Below, piece by piece: positions 1-5,678 of a stretch of DNA of 6,682 bases. Under the pieces are notes generated by a model, which saw only the letters and a list, made by a program, of their open reading frames with translations, had not been told where the DNA came from and searched no databases. Both the position numbers and the translations under genes were made by a program. The stretch's first letter is position 1; each line of letters opens with the position of its first letter. Source of the DNA: Chitinophagales bacterium (GTDB taxonomy: Bacteria; Bacteroidota; Bacteroidia; Chitinophagales; JADIYW01); the NCBI GenBank assembly GCA_020848315.1, contig JADLAH010000005.1, positions 1 through 6,682 on the forward strand, written 5' to 3'.

Positions 1-560
1 ATGCGGTCGCTTTCGGCATAGGAAATATGCAAAGGCTCATTGAATCCGCAGTCGGGCACACGCACCAGCGAACAGGAGAAATACAAGCGGTATCGCTGCC
101 CGGTCTTTATCAGGCAGGGATTGCTCACGGCTTCGCCGAGGACGGCATCGCGGTGGAAATGCAGAGAAGGTACCACCAGCGTAGACGGCGCCGACCACTT
201 TTTCAGATCATCGGAATGGCGCAGCTCCAGCTGTGAATACCATTTTTTGCCGGGCAGCACAAGATTTGGACCGGAAAATTTCTCATAAAAAAGATAATAG
301 CGGTTGTCTTCTTTGAAAATAAACGGGCGCAACGCGAAGCGCACCACCGTCTGCACTTTTTGCCACTGCACGCCATCCGCCGATGTAAATTGCTGAATGC
401 CCAAAAAGGTATGCGCGAATAAATGCCATTTCAGGTCGGGTGTTTCCGTCGGCAGCAATACGGTCGGGTCGGCAATCAGCGGCGTGCCGAAGGGCGGAAA
501 TAAAATGGGCGTGTGTTGCCGCAACCGAAAATGAAGCCCTTGAAATTGCTGTATTTTCAT
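1..560 (-). CDS. Glycosyl hydrolase-like beta-propeller protein (GH43/GH32 superfamily type), C-terminus beyond the window
   Basis: An open frame starts at ATG 560-558 and runs off the left edge, giving 186 visible residues without a stop. The product looks like a five-bladed beta-propeller of the GH43/GH32-like clan. Three blade-like repeats are visible: IADPTVLL near residues 29-36, RPFIF then YYLFYEK at 78-94, and NPCLI then YRLYFS at 147-162. The first two are each followed by an S-x-D...W turn (residues 60-66 and 116-122). Asp31 in the ADPT motif sits where GH43-type enzymes carry a conserved catalytic-site Asp, but the remaining acidic residues would lie outside the window, so activity cannot be judged. 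There is no signal peptide, so a cytosolic protein is inferred. It follows the 61-residue peptide gene by 18 bases and is probably co-transcribed with it. Propeller domains of this type also occur in non-hydrolytic proteins, for example the N-terminal domain of glucosamine inositolphosphorylceramide transferases, so substrate and reaction are unknown. Confidence 0.8.
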   Translation of the reverse strand, partial: MKIQQFQGLHFRLRQHTPILFPPFGTPLIADPTVLLPTETPDLKWHLFAHTFLGIQQFTSADGVQWQKVQTVVRFALRPFIFKEDNRYYLFYEKFSGPNLVLPGKKWYSQLELRHSDDLKKWSAPSTLVVPSLHFHRDAVLGEAVSNPCLIKTGQRYRLYFSCSLVRVPDCGFNEPLHISYAESDR

Positions 561-578
561 AAATGCAAAATCATACGG

Positions 579-764
579 TTAACCACCGCAGCCAATGAGT
601 CGGTTCGGATTTTTTTTCACCAGTTCTTCCAGTTCGGGCATCAGCGCGTCGCCGGGCAGGCCGGCTATTGATTCGATTTCCTGTGTGGACTCGGGCAGCT
701 GCGCCAGGGATGCCGGCTCGGGAATTTCGGATGCGGAAGCCGCATTTTTCGGAGATGGTTGCAT
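579..764 (-). CDS. Small acidic peptide (61 aa) ending in LIGCGG; function unknown, possible modified-peptide precursor
   Basis: ATG at 764-762 opens a 61-codon frame ending in TAA at 581-579. The N-terminal half is rich in Ala, Pro, Ser and Glu and looks disordered. Residues about 36-52 form an acidic then basic amphipathic segment (MPELEELVKK), and the end reads NPNRLIGCGG, with the only cysteine third from the C-terminus. There is no signal peptide and no membrane segment. The next gene (GH43-like propeller) begins 18 bases downstream on the same strand, and a dioxygenase gene diverges upstream. A promoter-like pair of boxes lies just before the start. I do not recognise a named family. 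A short acidic leader-like body followed by a Cys/Gly-rich tail resembles precursors of ribosomally made modified peptides, but no dedicated maturation enzyme or transporter is visible. Two other minus-strand frames overlap this region; this one is preferred for its spacing and codon-like composition. Confidence 0.6.
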   Translation of the reverse strand: MQPSPKNAASASEIPEPASLAQLPESTQEIESIAGLPGDALMPELEELVKKNPNRLIGCGG

Positions 765-768
765 AGTT

Positions 769-800
769 TAAAATTAGCACCAAATTTGACAGCCTGCAAA
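769..800 (-). promoter_or_regulatory. Candidate Bacteroidota-type promoter for the small peptide/propeller pair
   Basis: Read on the minus strand, TTTG (800-797) is followed after 20 bases by TAATTTTA (776-769). The established primary sigma-factor consensus in Bacteroidota is TTTG, about 19-21 bases, then TAnnTTTG, so five of the six fixed positions of the -7 box match and the spacing fits. The -7 box ends only four bases before the ATG at 764, which would imply a leaderless or nearly leaderless message. The region is AT-rich, so a chance match is possible. Confidence 0.35.
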
Positions 801-821
801 TATTTTAACGTAAATTGCAGT

Positions 822-1856
822 GTGAAATGGATACAAAAATACACCGGCTTTCTGCGCAATCTGCGGGCAGTGCATGGCTTGTATAATCTGTTTCACCGCA
901 AAGGACTGAGACACAACAAGCACCTGTATCCTTACTACGGCATTCAACGCTCGGTATACCGCTCCATTTCCGCTTCATTTTTTGCCGGAAAAGGCGCAAA
1001 AAAACCGTGGCTCGACAACTTCACCGGCACCAGAGATATTGAAAACCATCCCTTGTTTTCTCATTTTCCGGATGCGGTAGAACAGCAATTGCTACAATGG
1101 AACAGGCAGGGTTATTTAATCTGGGAAAATTTTCTCGATGCGGAAACAGTGGACGCCATCAATCAGGATATCGAAGATTTAATGGGAAAAAACGCGGTTG
1201 ATTTTAACTACACTGGCCGCAAGATTTTTAATACTTACCGCCAGTCTGCCGTAGTGCGAAAGGTAATCAAAGAAAAGCGACTGCTGGAGTTGCTGTCATT
1301 TATCCTGGACAAGCCGGTGGTGCCATTTCAGACGATTCACTTTCTGAAAGGCAGCGAGCAGCAGCCACATTCCGATGCCATTCACATGAGCACTTTCCCG
1401 CAGGGCTATATGATTGCCGCCTGGTTCGCACTCGAAGATATCGGGCCGGAACAAGGGCCTTTATCTTATTTTCCGGGTTCTCAGCAACTGCCCTATCTGA
1501 CGAATGCCGATTACGACAACGACAGCAATTGTTGGCGCGTAGACGGCGAAGCCAACGCGAAGTATGAACAGAAAATCGCGCAACTGCTGGCGGAAAATAA
1601 TTTCCCGAAAATGACATTCACCGCGAAAAAGGGAGACCTGCTGATCTGGCACGGCAACCTGATTCATGGCGGAGAACCGATGCTGCGCCGGGAAGCTACG
1701 CGCAAAAGCATGGTGGCGCACTATTACGCCAAAGATGTCATTTGCTACCACGAAATCAGCGAGCGGCCCGCCATCTTCGACACAGACTTAATCGGAGAAA
1801 TTGACAATGGTTTTTATAAAGGTGATTCAGATATCCTGGATATTCCGAAATTCTAA
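822..1856 (+). CDS. Phytanoyl-CoA dioxygenase (PhyH) family protein, Fe(II)/2-oxoglutarate-dependent
   Basis: A 344-residue protein of the PhyH-like non-heme iron oxygenase superfamily; members hydroxylate lipids, amino acids or secondary metabolites using O2 and 2-oxoglutarate. From a GTG start at 822, the iron-binding HxD motif is His183-Ser-Asp185 (in QPHSDAIHM). The distal histidine is His282 (in GNLIHGGEPM), and Arg294 twelve residues later is the expected 2-oxoglutarate-binding residue. All three ligands are present, so an active enzyme is likely. The frame stays open back to a TTG at 759, but that lies against the start of the divergent peptide gene; GTG 822 gives a sensible start, MKWIQKYTGFLRNL. 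Residues 1-60 are a basic, aromatic-rich extension before the catalytic core. The gene diverges from the small peptide gene and ends tail to tail with a membrane-protein gene, with overlapping stops. Substrate unknown; modification of the neighbouring peptide is only a speculation. Confidence 0.9.
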   Translation: MKWIQKYTGFLRNLRAVHGLYNLFHRKGLRHNKHLYPYYGIQRSVYRSISASFFAGKGAKKPWLDNFTGTRDIENHPLFSHFPDAVEQQLLQWNRQGYLIWENFLDAETVDAINQDIEDLMGKNAVDFNYTGRKIFNTYRQSAVVRKVIKEKRLLELLSFILDKPVVPFQTIHFLKGSEQQPHSDAIHMSTFPQGYMIAAWFALEDIGPEQGPLSYFPGSQQLPYLTNADYDNDSNCWRVDGEANAKYEQKIAQLLAENNFPKMTFTAKKGDLLIWHGNLIHGGEPMLRREATRKSMVAHYYAKDVICYHEISERPAIFDTDLIGEIDNGFYKGDSDILDIPKF

Positions 1857-2635
1857 TCGTTTCTTTTCTCACCGAATACGCGATACCATAGATATCCGAT
1901 GCCGGGCAACAGGACAACGACGAATTTGAAATAATGCGTGGGTTGAATGTATTTCGGATTCCGCAACAGGAAGTACATCAGCGCACCCACAAAAACCGTC
2001 AGCAACAGCGTCATCACTTTTGCTATCGGCTTTTCATAAAATGTTTTTCTGCGTTCAATCGCCCATTCCTGACGGGAAGAGGCTTTTTGTCCGGGCGGTG
2101 ATACTGCCGCTTCGGGCATTGCGGCAATGTCTGTCTGCGGTGTCTGTATCCTCCGGTTATGCCCTTCCACTTTATCCAGAAAAGCGCGCAAAAACGCGTC
2201 GTAGGCGGCTTTCCTTTCACCGTACATATCTGTCAGTTCCCACTGTTCGCCCGTAACAAAATAAATGCGCAAATACTGAAATTCTCCGCGATAACGCCCC
2301 CGGTCGCTGCCAGACTGATAGCTGCCTATCTGACTGAAAAGGTAGGTTTTTTCCTGATCGGTATTGAACCTTTTCACCTCTCCGTTGAATAAACGGGAAA
2401 TTTCATTTTTTCCCAGCACAAACTCTGCTTCTTTGGTTAGCAGAAACATGATTCCATACATGGAGCCCAACATGCCCAGCATAATTGCCCAAACAGGAAG
2501 ACTGAGAAAAATAGCGATATACATACCGGTCATGCCGATGCCAAATGCAATTGCCAGCGTAGGCAGTTTGCCCAGCGGTGTTATTCTGCAGGTGTAAGAA
2601 ACGCCATCGCGGACGTATTGGTTACCATAATTCAT
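1853..2635 (-). CDS. Uncharacterised membrane protein with two transmembrane pairs flanking a cytosolic domain
   Basis: A 260-residue protein of unknown function. Two hydrophobic segments near residues 25-45 and 47-66 form an N-terminal hairpin, and two more near 205-224 and 236-252 form a C-terminal hairpin. Between them is a soluble region. Residues about 70-155 look beta-rich and end in an amphipathic helix (AAYDAFLRAFLDKV), an arrangement reminiscent of PH-like domains in bacterial membrane proteins, although no diagnostic motif is seen. Residues 160-190 are a Pro/Gln/Ala-rich linker. There is no signal peptide cleavage site. The start codon lies inside the end of the preceding 109-residue gene (14-base overlap), so translational coupling and a shared role are likely. 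The stop codon overlaps that of the convergent dioxygenase gene. An inner-membrane location is inferred; no enzymatic motif is visible. Confidence 0.8.
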   Translation of the reverse strand: MNYGNQYVRDGVSYTCRITPLGKLPTLAIAFGIGMTGMYIAIFLSLPVWAIMLGMLGSMYGIMFLLTKEAEFVLGKNEISRLFNGEVKRFNTDQEKTYLFSQIGSYQSGSDRGRYRGEFQYLRIYFVTGEQWELTDMYGERKAAYDAFLRAFLDKVEGHNRRIQTPQTDIAAMPEAAVSPPGQKASSRQEWAIERRKTFYEKPIAKVMTLLLTVFVGALMYFLLRNPKYIQPTHYFKFVVVLLPGIGYLWYRVFGEKRND

Positions 2636-2951
2636 CTTCGCTAATATCGGCGGGTTTTTTGAATTGAAATAATTTTCGCATCTCTATTTTTTGTTTCTGC
2701 CGGTCGATAATCAAATCGGCGATGACTTCCGCCGCGTTTTCGCCTTTGTGCTGCGACAGCAGTTTGCGCACTTTATCCTCATGCACATCTATCCGGTACA
2801 ACATATACAGCAGGTGCTCAAAATCATTGTTAATCCAGTCGTTGATGCGCTGAATGATGTGCTGCCGGAACAGTTCAAAGGAAGAAAAGGAAAGACCTGT
2901 TTCTTCCAGCAACTGCAACGTATATTCCTGTATCTTTTGTTCGTTGTCCAT
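2622..2951 (-). CDS. Conserved-looking small helical protein (109 aa), unknown function
   Basis: ATG at 2951 encodes a 109-residue, soluble, predominantly alpha-helical protein without a signal peptide or membrane segment. Residues 1-60 contain leucine- and glutamate-rich amphipathic helices. A segment near 44-65 (HLLYMLYRIDVHEDKVRKLL) is followed by AAEVIADLIIDRQKQKIEMRK at about 73-93, and the C-terminus is acidic (ISEDELW). I do not recognise a named family. The end of the gene overlaps the start of the next membrane-protein gene by 14 bases, and it begins 42 bases after the TIGR02757 gene, so all three probably share a transcript. The absence of any catalytic motif and the helical make-up suggest a small scaffold, adaptor or regulator of the membrane partner, but this is only inferred from context. 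Confidence 0.8.
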   Translation of the reverse strand: MDNEQKIQEYTLQLLEETGLSFSSFELFRQHIIQRINDWINNDFEHLLYMLYRIDVHEDKVRKLLSQHKGENAAEVIADLIIDRQKQKIEMRKLFQFKKPADISEDELW

Positions 2952-2972
2952 GGTGCTGACTTTTCGGCTACT

Positions 2973-2980
2973 TAAATGTA
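2973..2980 (-). promoter_or_regulatory. Weak -7-like box before the 109-residue gene
   Basis: The minus strand reads TACATTTA, five of six fixed positions of the Bacteroidota TAnnTTTG box, 21 bases before the ATG at 2951. No TTTG box stands 19-21 bases upstream, so it may be a weak internal promoter or a chance match in the short AT-rich gap. Confidence 0.15.
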
Positions 2981-2993
2981 TGTTTTTTCATGG

Positions 2994-3752
2994 CTATACT
3001 ATCGCTTTTTCTATGCCCATTCCAAACAAGGCATAATCGAACCGCACCGGATCTTTCGCATCTATTTGCTTTAAGTTAGCGGTTAATTCGCAAACTGTCA
3101 ACCAGTCGCGCTGTTTTCTTTGAATGAGTCGTAATTGCCGCGCGTAATTTTCTACATGCACATCCAATGGCATCAGCAACTGTGCCGGTTTTATCGTTTT
3201 CCATATGCCGAAATCCACGCCGCGCCGGTCTTTGCGCACCATCCAGCGCAGGTACATATTCAGCCTTTTGCAGGTCGATTTATTCGCGGGCGAAGAGACA
3301 TGTTTCCTCGTTCGCTGCGGTGCTTCTTCCAACGCAAAAAACGCTTGTCGGAATTGCTGCAATCCCGTTTCCATATCATCGGCGGCAAAAAGTATCTCCA
3401 GTGAATTGTGTTTGGCGTAATGATGTTGCAGAAAGTGGATGAAATACAGTACATCTGTCGCATTAAAAGTGCGATGCACAAACTTTTCGAAGGGCTTCCG
3501 TTCTTTGGGTGTATGATGCAAGACAAAACGATACGGGTCGTTATCCATCCATTCCATCAGTCGGTTACAACTATTGATAATCGACTTCCTGTTGCCCCAC
3601 GCCAGCGTGGCCGCGAAGAATCCCGCAATCTCGATATCCTGCGCGCGCGTGTAGCGATGTGGAATCAGAATCGGGTCATCCTGTATGAATGATTTTCGAT
3701 TGTACTTATCGCAGTAATATTCGAGCAGGTCGATGGTTTGCTGTGGCATCAT
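2994..3752 (-). CDS. TIGR02757 family protein (DUF2400)
   Basis: A 252-residue soluble protein matching the TIGR02757/DUF2400 family in length and motifs. The family is distantly related to helix-hairpin-helix DNA glycosylases (HhH-GPD fold), and its function is not established. Visible family-like elements are an N-terminal ring of helices with DDPILIPHRY (25-34) and GFFAATLAWGNRKSI (44-58). They are followed by RLNMYLRWMVRKD (163-175), which matches the conserved N-x-Y-L-R-W-M segment, then PLDVHV (195-200) with an Asp at a position comparable to HhH-GPD enzymes, and the C-terminal signature DPVRFDYALFGMGI (234-247). Two Met codons stand at the start, and either could be used. The gene starts 12 bases after the PrsW-type gene and almost certainly shares its transcript. 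A DNA- or RNA-related role is an inference from the fold only. Confidence 0.93.
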   Translation of the reverse strand: MMPQQTIDLLEYYCDKYNRKSFIQDDPILIPHRYTRAQDIEIAGFFAATLAWGNRKSIINSCNRLMEWMDNDPYRFVLHHTPKERKPFEKFVHRTFNATDVLYFIHFLQHHYAKHNSLEILFAADDMETGLQQFRQAFFALEEAPQRTRKHVSSPANKSTCKRLNMYLRWMVRKDRRGVDFGIWKTIKPAQLLMPLDVHVENYARQLRLIQRKQRDWLTVCELTANLKQIDAKDPVRFDYALFGMGIEKAIV

Positions 3753-3764
3753 ACGGAATATATT

Positions 3765-4442
3765 TCAGGCATGTCGGTCGCGGGAATGTTCATGCGCTTC
3801 CACTACGATGGTTTTTACATATTTGCCGGCATACCATAATCCGACGAAGGCCAGCAAGGAAAGAAACGGTATGTTTTTCTGCATCAGGAAGAAATCATAG
3901 GCGCCGTGCAGCAATATCGGATAAATCAGCCCCTTGCGCAACAATTCCTGTTGATGGGTCGTGTCAAACTTGGCAATGCCGACATGATAGCCCATCATCA
4001 CCGCGAATACGGCGTGTGCAGGAATGGCGGTAAACATGCGCAGCAGTGCGGTACTCACGCCACCATCGGCGACATAAAATATATTCTCGAAAGCCGCGAA
4101 GCCCATGCCGACCATCACAGCATAGACAATGCCATCCAGCGGTTCGTTGAATTCTTTGCGCTTGAAAAGAATATAGCGCAGAAAGAAAAATTTGGCAAAT
4201 TCCTCACTCAGTGCCACCACCAGAAACGCGTAGATGGCGGTATTCACGGGGTTTTCAGAAATCTCGAAAAACTGTCCGCCAATCAGTGTGCTCACCACTG
4301 CGGGAAAGGTGCTGAACACACCAAAGCCAAATGCGACGAACAGCAACCAGAATGGCTCCTTGTCAAAGCGGTCTTTGTGGATGATGTATCCGCAAACCGC
4401 CAGTGCAGGCGCTATGGCTAATATGAGTATCGTCCAACTCAT
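3765..4442 (-). CDS. PrsW family glutamic-type intramembrane protease
   Basis: A 225-residue polytopic membrane protein of the PrsW family, the size of Bacillus PrsW, which cuts the anti-sigma factor RsiW at site 1. Conserved motifs are present: Glu80-Glu81 in ALSEEFAKFFFLRY, the Asp/Glu pair in DGIVYAVMVGMGFAAFEN (103-120, with Glu119-Asn120), His143 in IPAHAVFAVMMGYHVG, and His179...Asp183 in LLHGAYDFF. Hydrophobic segments near residues 3-21, 31-54, 67-92, 104-124, 136-155, 171-187 and 191-207 give about seven spans. A His-rich tail (HEHSRDRHA) follows. All putative active-site residues are intact. No anti-sigma factor or sigma factor gene lies nearby, so the substrate is unknown. It sits 52 bases after the PLP enzyme gene and 12 bases before the TIGR02757 gene, in what is probably one operon. 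Databases often call this family a metalloprotease; the mechanism is debated. Confidence 0.93.
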   Translation of the reverse strand: MSWTILILAIAPALAVCGYIIHKDRFDKEPFWLLFVAFGFGVFSTFPAVVSTLIGGQFFEISENPVNTAIYAFLVVALSEEFAKFFFLRYILFKRKEFNEPLDGIVYAVMVGMGFAAFENIFYVADGGVSTALLRMFTAIPAHAVFAVMMGYHVGIAKFDTTHQQELLRKGLIYPILLHGAYDFFLMQKNIPFLSLLAFVGLWYAGKYVKTIVVEAHEHSRDRHA

Positions 4443-4452
4443 GGATGGAAAT

Positions 4453-4460
4453 TAAAGGTA
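4453..4460 (-). promoter_or_regulatory. Weak -7-like box before the PrsW-type gene
   Basis: The minus strand reads TACCTTTA ten bases before the ATG at 4442, matching five of six fixed positions of TAnnTTTG. No upstream TTTG box is seen at the expected distance. If real, it would give the protease and the genes after it a promoter separate from the PLP enzyme gene. Confidence 0.2.
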
Positions 4461-4494
4461 CAGATTTTCGGATGATTTCGCGATTAGACGAAAC

Positions 4495-5634
4495 TTAGCC
4501 CAGTGCTTTTTTCAAATCTTCTATCAGGTCGTCTGCATCTTCGATGCCCACGCTGAGACGAATCAGAGAATCCACGACGCCGGTTTTCTGGCGCTCTGCC
4601 AGCGGAATACTGGCATGTGTCATGGTGGCAGGATGGCCAATGAGACTTTCCACACCGCCTAGCGATTCTGCCAGAGAGAACAACTGCGTCGAGGACAACA
4701 CCTTATTGGCTGCTTCGATGCGGTCATCTTTCAGGGAGAAGGATACCATAGCGCCAAATTTCTTCATTTGCTTCTTGGCAATGTTATGTCCCGGATGGCT
4801 GGCGAAGCCCGGATAATTTACGGTAGCTACCGCAGGATGAGACGCCAGAAAAGCCGCAATTTTTTCGGCGTTCTCGCAGGCTCTTTCCACTCGGATATGC
4901 AGCGTTTTGATACCGCGCAAAATGAGGAAACAATCCTGAGGGCCCGGCACGGCACCGCTCGCGTTCTGAATAAAATATAACTGATCGGCGAGTGCTTTCT
5001 CTTTCACCACGATGGCACCATGGATGACGTCACTGTGTCCGCCGAGGTATTTGGTGGCAGAATGCAAAACAAAATCGGCACCCAGATCGAGTGGCGTCTG
5101 CAAGTACGGAGACGCGAATGTATTATCGACACACACCAGCAGGTTATGCTTTTTGGCAAGTTCGCATACCGCCGCGATGTCGACGATATTCAACATCGGA
5201 TTGGTGGGTGTTTCTATCCAGATGAGTTTGGTTTTCGGGTTAATGGCATTTTCGATATTCGCGATATTGGTCATATCCACGAAAGAAAATTCCATTCCGA
5301 ATTTGCCGTATACTTTGGTAAAAATGCGGTAAGTGCCGCCGTATAAATCGTTGCAGGAGATGATATGATCGCCGCTTTGAAAGAGTTTCATGATGGCATC
5401 CGTCGCGGCAAGTCCGCTGGCAAAACAAATGCCATGCTGTCCGTTTTCCAGAGCAGCCAGCTGATTTTGCAATACGTTGCGCGTCGGATTCTGTGTACGG
5501 GCATATTCATAGCCTTTATGTACACCGGGTGCATCCTGCACATAGGTAGAAGTCTGAAAAATAGGTGTCATGATAGCACCTGAACTTTGGTCCGGTTCTA
5601 TGCCTGCGTGTATAGCTTTGGTGGCGAATTTCAT
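4495..5634 (-). CDS. Cystathionine gamma-synthase/gamma-lyase-type PLP enzyme (Cys/Met metabolism family)
   Basis: A complete 379-residue fold-type I PLP enzyme of the Cys/Met metabolism family, acting in the cytosol in transsulfuration between cysteine, homocysteine and methionine. The PLP lysine is Lys195 in HSATKYLGGHSD. Tyr44 and Arg46 (YARTQNPT) are the phosphate-binding residues donated by the neighbouring subunit, Tyr98 (DLYGGTY) stacks on the ring, Asp170 (CVDNTFASP) binds the pyridine nitrogen, and Arg359 (IRLSVGIE) binds the substrate carboxylate. The signature SLGGVESLIGHPATMTHASI (324-343) is typical of cystathionine gamma-synthase and gamma-lyase. The position equivalent to the methionine gamma-lyase cysteine is glycine (Gly100), which argues against that activity. 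Sequence alone does not separate synthase (metB) from lyase (mccB/CTH-like) or O-acetylhomoserine-using forms, so no symbol is given. It lies 44 bases after the DUF1015 gene and 52 bases before the protease gene. A short heptamer repeat occupies its upstream gap. Confidence 0.95.
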   Translation of the reverse strand: MKFATKAIHAGIEPDQSSGAIMTPIFQTSTYVQDAPGVHKGYEYARTQNPTRNVLQNQLAALENGQHGICFASGLAATDAIMKLFQSGDHIISCNDLYGGTYRIFTKVYGKFGMEFSFVDMTNIANIENAINPKTKLIWIETPTNPMLNIVDIAAVCELAKKHNLLVCVDNTFASPYLQTPLDLGADFVLHSATKYLGGHSDVIHGAIVVKEKALADQLYFIQNASGAVPGPQDCFLILRGIKTLHIRVERACENAEKIAAFLASHPAVATVNYPGFASHPGHNIAKKQMKKFGAMVSFSLKDDRIEAANKVLSSTQLFSLAESLGGVESLIGHPATMTHASIPLAERQKTGVVDSLIRLSVGIEDADDLIEDLKKALG

Positions 5635-5641
5635 TTGCTGT

Positions 5642-5669
5642 GTATTTAGTAATGAGTACTGAGTATTTC
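5642..5669. repeat. Degenerate tandem heptamer, four units, in the gap before the PLP enzyme gene
   Basis: Four consecutive seven-base units starting at 5642, 5649, 5656 and 5663 all begin with GTA. The two central ones are GTAATGA and GTACTGA, and the outer two are GTATTT plus one base. The array fills most of the 44-base gap between the DUF1015 stop and the PLP enzyme start. Read on the minus strand, the units look like TACTCA/TACTAA repeats in the untranslated leader. It is short and imperfect, and may be a microsatellite or a chance result. Confidence 0.45.
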
Positions 5670-5678
5670 TAATTTTTC

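Noticed and set aside
27..288. Short plus-strand frames at the left edge
   Set aside because: They are antisense to the propeller gene, which shows repeated blade motifs over the same bases.
759..821. N-terminal extension of the dioxygenase from a TTG at 759
   Set aside because: It would overlap the start of the divergent gene and adds a Cys/Asn-rich stretch unlike the family; the GTG at 822 gives a natural start.
571..859. Two alternative minus-strand frames overlapping the small peptide gene
   Set aside because: Their products are Arg/His-rich and lack sensible spacing to the next gene, and one extends into the divergent dioxygenase start; the 579-764 frame fits better.
1300..1751. Minus-strand open frames of about 100 codons
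   Set aside because: They are antisense to the catalytic core of the dioxygenase, whose HxD...H...R motifs fix the coding strand.
3689..4033. A 114-codon open frame on the plus strand
   Set aside because: It is antisense to the TIGR02757 start and the PrsW-type gene end, with an Arg-rich composition typical of a shadow frame.
3906..4421. A 171-codon open frame on the plus strand
   Set aside because: It lies entirely inside the PrsW-type gene on the opposite strand, whose motifs are clear; the product is Cys/His/Gln-rich with no recognisable family.
4476..4493. Inverted repeat TTTCG ... CGAAA with an eight-base loop after the PLP enzyme stop
   Set aside because: The stem is only five base pairs, with no following run of T on the minus strand, so it is too weak to call a terminator.
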